Numbered from the stretch's first letter, positions 1 through 10,203 are shown. The stretch is 64,000 nt of DNA from Psychrobacillus sp. INOP01 (GCF_018140925.1 NZ_CP073315.1:3472001-3536000), one strand, 5' to 3'. Program-made: numbers and translations. Notes: generated by a model from the letters alone, not told the origin.

Positions 1-2498
1 TTAAAATAGCGGATGGTATAGCTCTTAATAGTGAAGAAATGGGAATTCCAAGTCAGGAAAACATGCCGTTATTTGGATTTGCGATTCAATCCCGTGTAAC
101 AACGGAGGATCCATTGAATAACTTTATGCCTGACACAGGTAAACTAATGGTTTATCGCTCGGGTGGTGGATTTGGTGTACGCTTAGATGCAGGAAATGGT
201 TTCCAAGGGGCGGTAATATCACCATATTATGATTCATTGTTGGTGAAAGTTTCTACTTGGGGCATGTCCTTTAAAGAAGCTGCAGCTAAAATGGACAGAA
301 ATTTGCAGGAATTCAGAATCCGAGGAATAAAAACGAACATCCCGTTTTTAGAAAATGTTGTAAAACATCCAAGTTTCATTTCTGGTCAATTTAATACGAG
401 TTTTATCGATTCAACACCTGAATTATTTTTATTTCCAAATCGCAAAGACCGTGGGACTAAATTATTGAATTATATAGGAAATGTTACGGTTAATGGTTTC
501 CCAGGTATCGAGAAAAAGTCTAAACCTATATTTGGTCCAACAAGAACACCTAATTTTGACTTAAGTACTGCTCCTCCAATGGGCACGAAGCAAATTTTAG
601 ATGAACAAGGTGCTGCTGGCTTGATTAAATGGGTGAAGGAACAACAAGGTGTGTTGCTTACAGATACAACTTTCCGAGACGCTCACCAATCATTATTAGC
701 AACAAGAGTCCGATCTTACGATATGTTTGGAATAGCGAAAGAATCTGCGCATGGGATGCATAATTTATTCTCCTATGAAATGTGGGGAGGAGCAACTTTT
801 GATGTTGCATACCGCTTCTTAAAAGAAAATCCGTGGGATCGTTTGCTGAAAATGAGACAAATGATTCCAAACGTATTATTCCAAATGTTATTCCGTGGCG
901 CAAACGCAGTAGGATACAAAAATTATCCGGACAATGTTATTAAAGAGTTTATACAAAAATCTGCGGATGCTGGCATAGATGTATTTCGAATATTTGATAG
1001 CCTAAACTGGATAAAAGGAATGGAAGTTGCGATTGATGCAACTAGACAATCAGGTAAAATCGCGGAAGCAGCTTTATGTTACACTGGAGACATTTTAGAT
1101 GACTCTAGAGACAAATACACGGTACAGTACTACAAAGATATGGCAAAAGAATTAGAAAGCGCTGGGGCGCATATTTTAGCGATTAAAGATATGGCAGGGC
1201 TATTGAAACCAGAAGCAGCTTATCGTTTAGTGAGTGAGTTAAAAAGCACGGTTGATATCCCTATTCATCTTCATACACATGATACTAGTGGTAACGGAGT
1301 ATATACGTATGCAAAAGCAATAGAAGCTGGAGTAGATATTGTTGATACTGCATTAGGTGCAATGGCAGGTTTAACTTCCCAACCGAGTGCAAGTAGTTTG
1401 AGTTATGCACTTAAAGGTTCTAATAGAGAGGTTATAGGAAATATCGACGCATTTGAAAAAATCTCTTATTATTGGGAAGATGTTCGTAAATATTATCAAG
1501 ATTTTGAAAGTGGTATGATGAGCCCCCACACTGAAATCTATGTTCATGAGATGCCGGGCGGACAATACAGTAATCTTCAGCAACAAGCAAAAGCGGTAGG
1601 ACTGGGAGAGCGCTGGGAAGAAGTAAAAGAAATGTATTCTCGCGTAAATCTATTATTTGGTGATGTTGTGAAAGTTACACCTTCATCTAAAGTAGTGGGG
1701 GATATGGCTTTATTCATGGTGCAAAATAATTTAGATGAAGTTTCTGTCATAACGAGAGGGAAGACAATCGATTTTCCGGATTCTGTTATTGAGTTTTTTG
1801 AAGGATATATTGGACAACCTTATGGAGGATTCCCACAAGAATTACAAAAAGTAATACTAAAGGATCGACAAGCGATAACAGTTCGTCCAGGTGAATTATT
1901 GGAGCCTGTGAACTTCGAGGGAATTAAAGAAATGCTATTCCATAAATTAGATCGACCTGTAACCAGTCAAGAGATTCTTGCTTACACTCTATATCCAAAG
2001 GTTTTTGAAGAATATAGCGAAACGGAAAAAAACTTTGGTGATGTTTCTGTATTAGATACACCTACATTTCTGTATGGATTGAGATTAGGGGAAGAAATTG
2101 AAGTAGAAATCGAAATCGGAAAAACGTTAATCATCAAGCTTGTATCTATAAGTGAGCCGACCCATGATGGAAACCGAATTATTTACTTCGAATTAAACGG
2201 TCAACCGCGGGAGATTTCTATTCAGGATATGAATGTAGAAGTTAGTCATTTGGCTAAGCCAAAAGCAGATTTGACGAATGATGGTCATATTGGGGCAACT
2301 ATGCCAGGTACTGTTCTAAAGGTGGCCATTTCTACAGGTAGCAAAGTAAAAAGAGGTCAACATCTCCTTATTACCGAGGCTATGAAAATGGAAACTACTG
2401 TACAAGCTCCATATAATGGAGTTGTTAAAGAGATTCATGTTGTCGCTGGAGAAGCGATTGCAACTGGCGATTTATTGATCGTTATGGAAAAAGAATAA
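1..2498 (+). CDS. pycA: Pyruvate carboxylase, 3' part (5' end outside window)
   Basis: Biotin enzyme that carboxylates pyruvate to oxaloacetate, refilling the TCA cycle. The reading frame is open from the first complete codon (position 3), so the gene enters from the left; about 830 residues are visible, lacking the N-terminal part of the biotin carboxylase domain. In order one sees the end of the ATP-grasp biotin carboxylase, the HMGL-like carboxyltransferase barrel opening with TDTTFRDAHQSLLATR, the PYC/OADA domain, and a C-terminal biotinyl domain with the biotin-accepting lysine in EAMKMET. It is followed by a strong hairpin shared with convergent ctaA, the same arrangement as pycA-ctaA in B. 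subtilis. Confidence 0.97.
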   Translation, partial: KIADGIALNSEEMGIPSQENMPLFGFAIQSRVTTEDPLNNFMPDTGKLMVYRSGGGFGVRLDAGNGFQGAVISPYYDSLLVKVSTWGMSFKEAAAKMDRNLQEFRIRGIKTNIPFLENVVKHPSFISGQFNTSFIDSTPELFLFPNRKDRGTKLLNYIGNVTVNGFPGIEKKSKPIFGPTRTPNFDLSTAPPMGTKQILDEQGAAGLIKWVKEQQGVLLTDTTFRDAHQSLLATRVRSYDMFGIAKESAHGMHNLFSYEMWGGATFDVAYRFLKENPWDRLLKMRQMIPNVLFQMLFRGANAVGYKNYPDNVIKEFIQKSADAGIDVFRIFDSLNWIKGMEVAIDATRQSGKIAEAALCYTGDILDDSRDKYTVQYYKDMAKELESAGAHILAIKDMAGLLKPEAAYRLVSELKSTVDIPIHLHTHDTSGNGVYTYAKAIEAGVDIVDTALGAMAGLTSQPSASSLSYALKGSNREVIGNIDAFEKISYYWEDVRKYYQDFESGMMSPHTEIYVHEMPGGQYSNLQQQAKAVGLGERWEEVKEMYSRVNLLFGDVVKVTPSSKVVGDMALFMVQNNLDEVSVITRGKTIDFPDSVIEFFEGYIGQPYGGFPQELQKVILKDRQAITVRPGELLEPVNFEGIKEMLFHKLDRPVTSQEILAYTLYPKVFEEYSETEKNFGDVSVLDTPTFLYGLRLGEEIEVEIEIGKTLIIKLVSISEPTHDGNRIIYFELNGQPREISIQDMNVEVSHLAKPKADLTNDGHIGATMPGTVLKVAISTGSKVKRGQHLLITEAMKMETTVQAPYNGVVKEIHVVAGEAIATGDLLIVMEKE

Positions 2499-2500
2499 AC

Positions 2501-2536
2501 AAAAGGCTGTTAGACATTCTTGTCTGACAGCCTTTA
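2501..2536. terminator. Bidirectional intrinsic terminator between pycA and ctaA
   Basis: A near-perfect stem of about 15 bp (AAAGGCTGT..AGACA pairing with TGTCTGACAGCCTTT) with a 4-nt loop lies between two convergent genes. A-rich and T-rich flanks allow termination in both directions. Confidence 0.9.
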
Positions 2537-2542
2537 CTCTGT

Positions 2543-3454
2543 TTAGTCGTTCAATTTACTTCTGGATAATAATAGAATCATATAACATAACAAACCGAAT
2601 AATAAGGATATAAACAACGAATGCAGTAAAGCTATATAAAGATTTAGTTTAGTCAACACGACTAACATGCCGGTAATTACCTGGCAGGAAACTAATATTA
2701 AAGAGATGGTCCATCCCCAGTAAATTGCCCGTTGCCCTTTATAATTCCGCATTACGTGAATTGCTATGATTAAAATCCAAATAAATATTAATCCTGCAGC
2801 AGCCCGATGCCCCATTTGTACCCACTCATATAAATTAGAAGGGAGAGCAAATTGGTCATTATTACATAATGGCCAGTCATTACATATAAGACTAGATTCG
2901 GTATGTCGAACTAATGCACCAGTGTAAACGACAATATAAGAATAAAGTGTTACACCAATTGTATGGAATTTTAATGTTTTGCCGATTCTGATTTTATCTG
3001 TATCAAACTTCCGGTCAATCTCAAAAACTAACAAGGTTAGTAATAAAACGGAAGCGAAGGAGATAAGAGATATCCCGAAATGAAGGGCCAATATAAAATC
3101 GCCTTGTCCCCATTTTACCTGTGCCGCTCCTATCAATGCTTGAGCGACTAAGAAAAATACCGCCATTGCCGATAAGAATTTAGTTTCTCGAACATGTCCA
3201 AGTGCCTTCCATGCCCAAACTGCTAGTGCGACGATTAATATACCAACAGCCCCTGTAACTAAACGGTGTGAGAATTCAATCAATACTTCAGCTGTGATTA
3301 CATCGGGTATAAGTTGTCCGTTACAGCCCGGCCAGTGTCTACCGCAACCCATACCACTATCGGTTTTAGTAACTAATGCTCCTCCTAAAAGAATGAGCAG
3401 CATACCAACTGTAGATGCAACAGCTAACCATTTTAAATTTTTATGAATATGCAA
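2543..3454 (-). CDS. ctaA: Heme A synthase CtaA
   Basis: Membrane oxidase that converts heme O to heme A for the caa3 oxidase encoded divergently. The 303-residue protein has about eight hydrophobic helices in two repeated halves. The first half has the cysteine pair GCGRHWPGC and the conserved EFSHR (Glu plus heme-ligand His). The second half has the pair CNDWPLC and the heme histidines in GHRAAAG and LLHSLF. Translation starts at TTG 3454 with a GGTGG Shine-Dalgarno about 5 nt upstream; no ATG fits. Divergent from ctaB across a 321-bp control region that carries two ResD-like boxes. Confidence 0.95.
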   Translation of the reverse strand: MHIHKNLKWLAVASTVGMLLILLGGALVTKTDSGMGCGRHWPGCNGQLIPDVITAEVLIEFSHRLVTGAVGILIVALAVWAWKALGHVRETKFLSAMAVFFLVAQALIGAAQVKWGQGDFILALHFGISLISFASVLLLTLLVFEIDRKFDTDKIRIGKTLKFHTIGVTLYSYIVVYTGALVRHTESSLICNDWPLCNNDQFALPSNLYEWVQMGHRAAAGLIFIWILIIAIHVMRNYKGQRAIYWGWTISLILVSCQVITGMLVVLTKLNLYIALLHSLFISLLFGLLCYMILLLSRSKLND

Positions 3455-3775
3455 TACGCCACCTACTTTATGTATCTTGCTCGTCTTAAAAGACGGTATC
3501 TGCTTTTTGATGATATCGAATCACGGCGAAAAATACAATGTATAACCTTTAAACTAATAGGTAGAGTAATTGTTTTTCACAAATTGTTCATAAATTCGTA
3601 CTCGAACATTCACAAACAATCTGCGTAAATGCTTTACTATTGATATGTTCTAAGTATATTAATGAGTATCTCAACTATTTATGCGAAAATTATCATTAAC
3701 TGTAGAAATTACTAAAGATTTTCGTTATAGTAAAAGGTAGCGGAATATGCTTACAACTTTGAAAGGAGGGGCAGC
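3455..3775. promoter_or_regulatory. Divergent ctaA/ctaB control region
   Basis: This 321-bp gene-free stretch holds the start signals of ctaA (minus) and ctaB (plus, SD GAAAGGAGGGG). Two copies of TTCACAA (minus-strand TTGTGAA) lie at 3576-3582 and 3609-3615, 33 bp apart. They resemble the core of the ResD recognition sequence known from B. subtilis, where ResD controls ctaA and ctaB. I could not assign a convincing -35/-10 pair for either gene. Confidence 0.5.
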
Positions 3776-4699
3776 ATGTCAAATGGTCATTCAATAACCG
3801 CAACTAATGAGACTGAAACTGAACAGGTAAACACTACATTTTTTCAAGATTTTCTTTCGCTCATTAAAATAGGTATAGTCAATTCTAACTTATTCACAAC
3901 ATTTGCTGGTATGTGGCTAGCATTTCAATTTACTGATCGAAACTTTCTTAGAGAGTTAGACATATTATTTTATACGCTTATAGGGTCCGGATTGATTATC
4001 GCAGGTTCTGCAGCTATGAATAATTTTATCGATCGTGATATAGATCCTGTCATGAAGAGCAAAAAAGGAAGACCAACAGTTACTGGACGGTTTAGTCCAT
4101 CAGCCGTGCTAATAACTTCTTTTTCACTAATGATTGTAGGTGAAATATTATTATTTTTGGCCTCTACTTCAGCTGGAGTTTGGGGACTAGCAGGAATCGT
4201 CAGTTACGTTGTGTTATACTCGATGTGGTCTAAACGAAAACATGTGAGTAACACAATAGTAGGTAGTATATCCGGTGCAATCCCACCGGTGATTGGATGG
4301 GCAGCTGTTGAACCTAGTTTAGGTTTTGGAGCACTAGCTTTATTCTTGATCATGTTTGCATGGCAACCTCCACATTTTTATGCACTTGCGATGAAGCGTA
4401 CGGAAGAATATCGTGCTGCAAATATTCCAATGCTACCTGTAGTAAAAGGTTTTAAACGTACAAAAGTGTCTATACTTTTATGGATTCTACTATTATTCCC
4501 ATTACCATTTTTATTAATGGAATTAGGGGTAATATTTGTTGTTTTGGCAACGGCACTTAATCTGGGGTGGTTATACTTCTCCATTAAAGGTTTCCGTGCA
4601 AAGGATGATATCAAATGGGCAACAGGAATGTTCATATATTCCTTAAACTATATGACGATATTATTCGTAGCTATAATTATTTTTTCTATCTTTATTTAA
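3776..4699 (+). CDS. ctaB: Protoheme IX farnesyltransferase CtaB (heme O synthase)
   Basis: UbiA-family membrane prenyltransferase that attaches farnesyl to protoheme to give heme O, the substrate of CtaA. The 307-residue protein has the prenyl-diphosphate-binding motif NNFIDRDIDPVM followed by KSKKGRPTVTGR and about nine hydrophobic helices; a hydrophilic 25-residue N-terminus precedes the first. It has a very strong SD (GAAAGGAGGGG). It lies 99 bp before ctaC in the usual ctaB-ctaCDEF order, so heme synthesis and oxidase structural genes are probably cotranscribed. Confidence 0.95.
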   Translation: MSNGHSITATNETETEQVNTTFFQDFLSLIKIGIVNSNLFTTFAGMWLAFQFTDRNFLRELDILFYTLIGSGLIIAGSAAMNNFIDRDIDPVMKSKKGRPTVTGRFSPSAVLITSFSLMIVGEILLFLASTSAGVWGLAGIVSYVVLYSMWSKRKHVSNTIVGSISGAIPPVIGWAAVEPSLGFGALALFLIMFAWQPPHFYALAMKRTEEYRAANIPMLPVVKGFKRTKVSILLWILLLFPLPFLLMELGVIFVVLATALNLGWLYFSIKGFRAKDDIKWATGMFIYSLNYMTILFVAIIIFSIFI

Positions 4700-4798
4700 T
4701 TGCTGGAATTCTTTCTTTAGTCAACAAGAATTCATATAAACAGAACCACAGTCCAAAGAAACATGAAAACAACTATGAAAGAGGGGTTTGATTTAGCT

Positions 4799-5881
4799 AT
4801 GATGAGAGGGCTTAAAAAATGGCGACTTTTTTCACTGTTAGCAGCTCTAACGATTTTCTTATCGGGTTGTGGCGAAGAATACTTATCAACGCTTACACCT
4901 GCAGGACAAGTCGGAAGAGATCAATTTAACTTGTTATTACTATCTTCTGCTATTATGGCTTTAGTTATTATTGTAGTAGTAATTATTTATGTTATTGCTC
5001 TAGTGAAATTCCGTCGTAAAAAAGTTGGGGAAGATGTTATTCCTAAACAAGTAGAAGGAAGTCATACGCTTGAGATAATATGGACAGTTATTCCAATATT
5101 ACTGTTAATCGTCCTTGCTATTCCAACTGTTTATTATACTTATAAACATGCTGATGTAGCTGCGATGGATCAAGTAGATGAAGAAGGAAACAAAACAAAT
5201 GTAACAGTAAATGTTAAAGCAAGTCTTTATTGGTGGGAATTTGAATATCCGGATTTAGGAATTGTTACTGCTCAAGAATTAGTAGTACCTACGGATGAAA
5301 AAGTCTATTTCAATTTAAAAGCTGCTGATGTGAAACACTCATTCTGGATTCCTACAGCTGGCGGTAAAATGGATACAAACGTCGAAAACGTTAACCAATT
5401 CTATTTAGAATTTGATGATGCATCTGCTAGTTTAGAACAAGGTGTGTTCTATGGTAAATGTGCGGAATTATGTGGTCCGTCACATGCTCTAATGGATTTC
5501 AAAGTTAAAACATTAGAACGAGAAGACTTTAATAATTGGGTTGAATCAATGAAAACTTCTGAACATGTTGCAGAAGGCGAACTTGCAACTCAAGGAGAAG
5601 AAATTTTCAATACTAGCTGTATCGCTTGTCACGCAACTTCAGGTGCTGGTTCTACCGGCGGAATGGGACCAAACTTAGCTTCATTTGGTGATCGTAATCG
5701 TGTTGCTGGATTTATGTCTCATGATGAAGAAAGCTTGAAAAAATGGATTAATGATCCTCAAGAATACAAACCAGGTAACTTAATGCCTCAGCCAGAAACT
5801 ATTAATGATGGCAAAAAGTTTAGTGAAGATCAATTAGATGCTCTTGCAGCATATCTAATGGGACTATCTGTAGAAAAATAA
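4799..5881 (+). CDS. ctaC: caa3 cytochrome c oxidase subunit II with fused cytochrome c (CtaC)
   Basis: Receives electrons from cytochrome c and passes them through CuA to subunit I. The chosen start ATG 4799 gives a lipoprotein signal with lipobox LSGC (Cys24); upstream in-frame ATG 4763 lacks a good SD and would add a non-signal extension. Two transmembrane helices follow, then the cupredoxin domain with the CuA motif C221-AEL-C225-GPSH229-ALM232. A C-terminal cytochrome c domain has the heme motif C274-IA-C277-H278, which makes this a caa3-type enzyme. Start of the ctaCDEF block. Confidence 0.96.
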   Translation: MMRGLKKWRLFSLLAALTIFLSGCGEEYLSTLTPAGQVGRDQFNLLLLSSAIMALVIIVVVIIYVIALVKFRRKKVGEDVIPKQVEGSHTLEIIWTVIPILLLIVLAIPTVYYTYKHADVAAMDQVDEEGNKTNVTVNVKASLYWWEFEYPDLGIVTAQELVVPTDEKVYFNLKAADVKHSFWIPTAGGKMDTNVENVNQFYLEFDDASASLEQGVFYGKCAELCGPSHALMDFKVKTLEREDFNNWVESMKTSEHVAEGELATQGEEIFNTSCIACHATSGAGSTGGMGPNLASFGDRNRVAGFMSHDEESLKKWINDPQEYKPGNLMPQPETINDGKKFSEDQLDALAAYLMGLSVEK

Positions 5882-5915
5882 GTTCCACAGATAAATTATG
5901 AGGGAGGTTAAAGTT

Positions 5916-7778
5916 GTGAGTTCTATCGCAAAGAAAAAAGGCTTTGGCGCAACTCTATGGGACTATTTAACAACAGTAGACCATAAAAAAATTGCAGTCA
6001 TGTACCTTGCTGCCGGCGGTTTGTTCTTCGTAATCGGTGGTATCGAAGCAATGCTTATTCGAATTCAATTAGCAAAACCAGATAATGATTTTGTTAGTGC
6101 GGGTCTATTTAACGAAATTATAACAATGCATGGTACAACTATGATATTCCTTGCAGCCATGCCTATATTATTTGGATTTATGAACGCAGTCATGCCACTT
6201 CAAATTGGTGCACGTGACGTAGCGTTTCCATTTCTAAATGCACTTGGTTTTTGGTTATTCTTGTTTGGTGGTATTTTCCTTAACCTATCTTGGTTTATGG
6301 GAGGAGCACCTGACGCAGGATGGACTTCTTATGCATCATTATCATTAGCATCACCTGGTCATGGTATTGACTTTTATGCTCTTGGGCTACAGATAGCCGG
6401 TGCAGGTACTTATATTGGAGGTATTAACTTCCTTGTAACAATTATTAATATGCGCGCTCCAGGTATGACTTACATGCGTATGCCATTGTTTACCTGGACT
6501 ACATTTGTAGCTAGTGCACTGATTTTATTTGCATTCCCACCACTTACTATTGGATTATTCTTCTTAATCTTTGACCGTATGTTCGGTGGTAACTTCTTTG
6601 ATCATACAATGGGTGGTAATACGATTATTTGGGAGCATTTATTCTGGATTTTCGGGCATCCTGAAGTATATATATTAATATTACCTGCTTTTGGTATATT
6701 CTCAGAAATATTCGCCTTATTCGCACGTAAACGTTTATTTGGATACTCATCCATGGTTTTTGCAACTGTATTAATCGGTTTCTTAGGATTCATGGTTTGG
6801 GCTCACCATATGTTTACAGTTGGTTTAGGACCAACAGCCAATGCTATTTTCGCAGTTGCTACTATGGCAATCGCTGTTCCAACAGGTATGAAAATCTTTA
6901 ACTGGCTGCTTACAATTTGGGGCGGAAGTATTAAAGTTACGACTCCAATGCTATATGCGTTAGGTTTCATCCCTTCATTCGTAGCGGGTGGGGTAACAGG
7001 TATTATGCAAGCAGCAGCTCCGCTTGATTACCAATTACATGATTCGTACTTTATCGTTGCCCATTTCCACTATGTAATAGTTGGAGGAGTAGTGCTAGCA
7101 ATTTTAGCAGCAGTACACTTATATTGGCCGTTAATGTTCAATCAAATGTTAAGTGAAACATTAGGTAAATGGACGTTCTGGTTCTTCTTTATTGGTTTCC
7201 ACTGTACGTTCTTTATACAGCATTTCTTAGGACTTATGGGTATGCCTCGTCGCGTATTTACTTTCGGAGCAGACCAAGGTTGGGATACTTTCAACTTAAT
7301 CAGTTCTATAGGTGCTATATTAATGGCAATTGGTGTAATTATACTAGTGATTAACATCATCATTACAGCTGTTAAGAATGAAAAAGTTGGAAATGACCCT
7401 TGGGAAGATGGACGTACATTGGAGTGGGCTATTCCACAACCAATCCCGTTCTATAACTTTAAACAAACGCCACTTGTTCGTGGATTAGATACTTTCTGGA
7501 TTGAAAAACAAGAAGGTAACAAAGAAGGTATGACATATGCAGAACCACTTTCTGATATACATATGCCAAACAATTCTTTCATTCCTTTTGTTATGACAAT
7601 TGGTTTGTTTATCGCAGCCTTTGGAGCACTATACAATGGTGAAAAAGATTGGGCAGTTCCAGTCATTGTTTTAGGTTTAGCAATTACAATTGGTTCTATG
7701 GCTGTTCGTTCGATTAAAGACGATCATGGATTTCATGTTCACAAAGAAGATTTAATGAATGATGAAGGGGGTAAATAA
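5916..7778 (+). CDS. ctaD: caa3 cytochrome c oxidase subunit I (CtaD)
   Basis: Catalytic heme-copper subunit that reduces oxygen and pumps protons. It is 620 residues with about 14 helices. Visible ligands are the CuB His and crosslinked Tyr in [14 protein letters not shown], the CuB pair in WAHHMF, and heme a3/a histidines in [13 protein letters not shown]. Start is GTG 5916 with GGGAGG 8-9 nt upstream; the in-frame ATG at 5898 overlaps that SD and is unlikely. Located between ctaC and ctaE. Confidence 0.96.
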   Translation: MSSIAKKKGFGATLWDYLTTVDHKKIAVMYLAAGGLFFVIGGIEAMLIRIQLAKPDNDFVSAGLFNEIITMHGTTMIFLAAMPILFGFMNAVMPLQIGARDVAFPFLNALGFWLFLFGGIFLNLSWFMGGAPDAGWTSYASLSLASPGHGIDFYALGLQIAGAGTYIGGINFLVTIINMRAPGMTYMRMPLFTWTTFVASALILFAFPPLTIGLFFLIFDRMFGGNFFDHTMGGNTIIWEHLFWIFGHPEVYILILPAFGIFSEIFALFARKRLFGYSSMVFATVLIGFLGFMVWAHHMFTVGLGPTANAIFAVATMAIAVPTGMKIFNWLLTIWGGSIKVTTPMLYALGFIPSFVAGGVTGIMQAAAPLDYQLHDSYFIVAHFHYVIVGGVVLAILAAVHLYWPLMFNQMLSETLGKWTFWFFFIGFHCTFFIQHFLGLMGMPRRVFTFGADQGWDTFNLISSIGAILMAIGVIILVINIIITAVKNEKVGNDPWEDGRTLEWAIPQPIPFYNFKQTPLVRGLDTFWIEKQEGNKEGMTYAEPLSDIHMPNNSFIPFVMTIGLFIAAFGALYNGEKDWAVPVIVLGLAITIGSMAVRSIKDDHGFHVHKEDLMNDEGGK

Positions 7779-7780
7779 TT

Positions 7781-8407
7781 ATGGACTTTAATAAAAAGTA
7801 CACCCCACAAACTTGGCCAGATCATCCTGAGCAAGTTACTTTAGAAGGTAAGAATAAATTTTTAGGATTTTGGTTATTTCTAGGTGGAGAAACTGTACTA
7901 TTTGCAAGTTTGTTTGCTACTTATTTAGCATTAAAAAACAAAGGCCCAAGTGGTATGACGTTCTCAACAGATACCCTTTTTGAATTACCTTTAGTATTTG
8001 TTATGACGATGTTATTATTAACTTCGTCATTAACAAGTGTTTATGCAATGTATCACATGAAAAATCATAATTTCAGAGGTATGCAAACTTGGTTAGCTAT
8101 AACTGTTCTTTTAGGATTAGCTTTCTTAGGTTTAGAAATTTATGAGTTTAATCACTACGTACATTTAGGTTTTACTTATGGACAAAGTGCTTTCTCGTCT
8201 GCATTCTTTACGCTTGTAGGTACTCATGGACTGCACGTAGTAATTGGACTAGGATGGATTATTCTATTGATGTTACGCAATGCAAAACGTGGATTTAGTT
8301 TGTATAATGCACCAAAATATTATACTGCTTCCCTATACTGGCATTTTATTGATGTAGTGTGGGTATTCATCTTTACAGTAGTATACTTGATGGGAGTTGT
8401 TGGTTAA
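7781..8407 (+). CDS. ctaE: caa3 cytochrome c oxidase subunit III (CtaE)
   Basis: Integral membrane subunit that stabilises the catalytic core. The 208-residue protein has five predicted helices and the family features GFWLFLGGETVLFASLFATY and GTHGLHVVIG; its end, YWHFIDVVWVFIF, is the usual subunit III C-terminus. It starts 2 bp after ctaD behind the SD AAGGGGG and is followed within 1 bp by ctaF, consistent with translational coupling. Confidence 0.95.
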   Translation: MDFNKKYTPQTWPDHPEQVTLEGKNKFLGFWLFLGGETVLFASLFATYLALKNKGPSGMTFSTDTLFELPLVFVMTMLLLTSSLTSVYAMYHMKNHNFRGMQTWLAITVLLGLAFLGLEIYEFNHYVHLGFTYGQSAFSSAFFTLVGTHGLHVVIGLGWIILLMLRNAKRGFSLYNAPKYYTASLYWHFIDVVWVFIFTVVYLMGVVG

Positions 8408-8408
8408 T

Positions 8409-8744
8409 ATGTCACACGACGCTCAAGTTTATATGAGATCACAAACAGAATTTGAATATATTAAGCAAAAACGTAAAAAAGATATGCGTAACCAAGTTAC
8501 AACATTTGCGATTATGATATTCTTAACATTAATTGCTTTTACTGCTGTAGCTGCTGGTTTTTCCGTATATTTAATAGTTCCAGTTATTTTGTTGCTTGCT
8601 GGAGTTCAAGTAGTATTACAGCTTTACTACTTCATGCATATGAGTGAAAAAAATCATCAGGTGGCTGCATTTTTCTTATATAGCGCTTGTTTGATAGCAT
8701 TCACATTTATCTTAACTTTCCTTACAATTATTTGGTGGGGTTAA
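8409..8744 (+). CDS. ctaF: caa3 cytochrome c oxidase subunit IV (CtaF)
   Basis: Small COX4-type membrane subunit, 111 residues, with three hydrophobic helices and the conserved QLYYFMHMSEK segment. ATG 8409 lies one base after the ctaE stop; the GGGAG upstream is about 12 nt away, so initiation may depend on coupling to ctaE (a TTG at 8397 is the alternative). Last gene of the oxidase operon, followed by a strong terminator. Confidence 0.92.
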   Translation: MSHDAQVYMRSQTEFEYIKQKRKKDMRNQVTTFAIMIFLTLIAFTAVAAGFSVYLIVPVILLLAGVQVVLQLYYFMHMSEKNHQVAAFFLYSACLIAFTFILTFLTIIWWG

Positions 8745-8751
8745 ACAATTT

Positions 8752-8791
8752 AAAGCCGAGACAAAGTTAAACACTTTGTCTCGGCTTTTTT
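8752..8791 (+). terminator. Intrinsic terminator of the ctaBCDEF operon
   Basis: A 16-bp perfect stem (AAAGCCGAGACAAAGT with ACTTTGTCTCGGCTTT) and a 5-nt loop are followed by a T-run. Confidence 0.95.
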
Positions 8792-9198
8792 TAGGTAAGA
8801 AAGTATATGAAAATGTCCTATGAACATTGAGATCATGGTAATTTAACAAGTGAAAAGTATTGGAGATTTTCGTTCCGAGTCGTTTATAATGCTTCATCTG
8901 TCTCCCTAATCCCGTCGAAGACACTGCCTTTCACTTACTATCAAGTGAGTAGTACTTGTAAGGTGTCAAGAGCCATTTAAATACCATTTTCATAGCGATT
9001 CAGAATTAGTTTTTTTTAATACTAGTGTCAATTTTAACATTCCTCTATCAAAAAATGGTTGAAAGAGAGTTTATGCTTTTAAGTGAACGTAACGTAGAGG
9101 GGATGGATCTGTTAGAAAGTTGCCTTTAAGAGGGGTGTTTGTACATATTACAAGTCAATAGAGACATCTTGAAATACTTAATTGTCATAGTTCGTTCA
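8792..9198. other. Intergenic region between ctaF and ctaG with degraded repeat
   Basis: No gene is seen here. Directly after the terminator is GAAAGTATATGAAAATGT, a flank that recurs behind other terminators in this window. A degenerate copy of the GC-rich hairpin repeat covers about 8865-8952. The rest is AT-rich sequence without recognisable features. Confidence 0.6.
8865..8952 (+). repeat. GC-rich hairpin repeat R1, copy A (degenerate)
   Basis: GATTTTCGTTCCGAG at the left and CATCTGTCTCCCTAATCCCG plus CCTTTCACTTACTATCAAG at the right match the ends of the better copies at 16921 and 31191. The middle is shortened and the palindrome is largely lost. Confidence 0.6.
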
Positions 9199-9227
9199 TT
9201 GAAGTTATTGGGCTTGACCTATATAAT
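9199..9227 (+). promoter_or_regulatory. Sigma-A promoter of ctaG
   Basis: TTGAAG (9199-9204), a 17-bp spacer, then a perfect TATAAT (9222-9227). The ctaG SD AAGGAG follows at 9244. Confidence 0.75.
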
Positions 9228-9260
9228 AAAGGAAGTTACCAAAAAGGAGCGATGATACTT

Positions 9261-10172
9261 ATGCCTATAAGTATATTTGGATTCCAAGCATTGTGGAGCC
9301 CTGTTATGATTGGAGTATTAGTGTTTTTAACTATTTTATATTTTTTAATAACAGTCAAATGGCGAAATGACTTTAAAGTATCAGAGCCACTGAAAAAGAA
9401 AGAGGCAGCTTACTTTCTAGTCAGCATAGTTCTTTTATATATTGTAAAGGGTTCACCTGTGGATTTAATGGCACATATTATGTTTTCATTTCATATGGTC
9501 CAGATGGCTCTTTTACTATTATTAGTTCCGCCGCTACTAATGAAGGGGATACCGTGGTGGGTATGGAAAGCTGTAATAGAATTGCCAGCAGTTCGTAAGG
9601 TTTTTCCAGTACTAACAAAGCCATTACTTTCTCTAATTGTCTTCTCGGGATTGTTTTCCTTTTACCACATCCCTTTATTTTTCGATTATATCAAATTGGA
9701 TGAAGGATTACATGGAACGTACACGTTTATTTTATTCCTATCAGCGCTTTTCATGTGGTGGTCTATCGTTGATATAGAGGGAGTTAGTCAACGTTTGCAT
9801 GGGTTAAAAAAAATTGGCTTCATTATTGGAAGTGCAGTTTTAATAACTCCTGCATGTGCTCTAATTATCTTCACTGGAACACCTTTGTATGATACGTACA
9901 CAAATTCAGATGCATGGTTGAAAGCTATGGAGCTATGTGTTCCAGCAAGTACATTAGCTGGACTATCATTAAGCGGACCTGAATTATTTTCTAATATGTC
10001 ACCTATCGATGACCAGCAATTAGGTGGGATACTGATGAAAATTGTACAAGAGATAATTTATGCAGTATTCTTAATGTCTATTTTCTTTAAATGGTATAAA
10101 AATGAGCAGGACAACGCGGAAGAAATTACACAAAAAGCTCTAGATGATTTGAAAGTACAAGCTAATCTTTAA
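9261..10172 (+). CDS. ctaG: Cytochrome c oxidase assembly factor CtaG
   Basis: caa3_CtaG-family membrane protein needed in B. subtilis for formation of active caa3 oxidase, thought to act in CuB insertion. The 303-residue protein has about seven hydrophobic helices and the family signature HMVQMALLLLLVPPLLMKG, with further histidines in FYHIPLFFDY and RLHGLK. ATG 9261 (11 nt from AAGGAG) gives the usual N-terminus MPISIFGFQALW; ATG 9252 sits only 2 nt from the SD. It has its own promoter downstream of the oxidase terminator. Confidence 0.92.
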   Translation: MPISIFGFQALWSPVMIGVLVFLTILYFLITVKWRNDFKVSEPLKKKEAAYFLVSIVLLYIVKGSPVDLMAHIMFSFHMVQMALLLLLVPPLLMKGIPWWVWKAVIELPAVRKVFPVLTKPLLSLIVFSGLFSFYHIPLFFDYIKLDEGLHGTYTFILFLSALFMWWSIVDIEGVSQRLHGLKKIGFIIGSAVLITPACALIIFTGTPLYDTYTNSDAWLKAMELCVPASTLAGLSLSGPELFSNMSPIDDQQLGGILMKIVQEIIYAVFLMSIFFKWYKNEQDNAEEITQKALDDLKVQANL

Positions 10173-10203
10173 ACTTAATAAAGTAATTCGAGGAGAATGA
10201 TTG

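Noticed and set aside
3443-3628. 61-codon open frame in the ctaA-ctaB gap
   Set aside because: Overlaps the ctaA start on the other strand, has no Shine-Dalgarno and covers the likely regulatory boxes.
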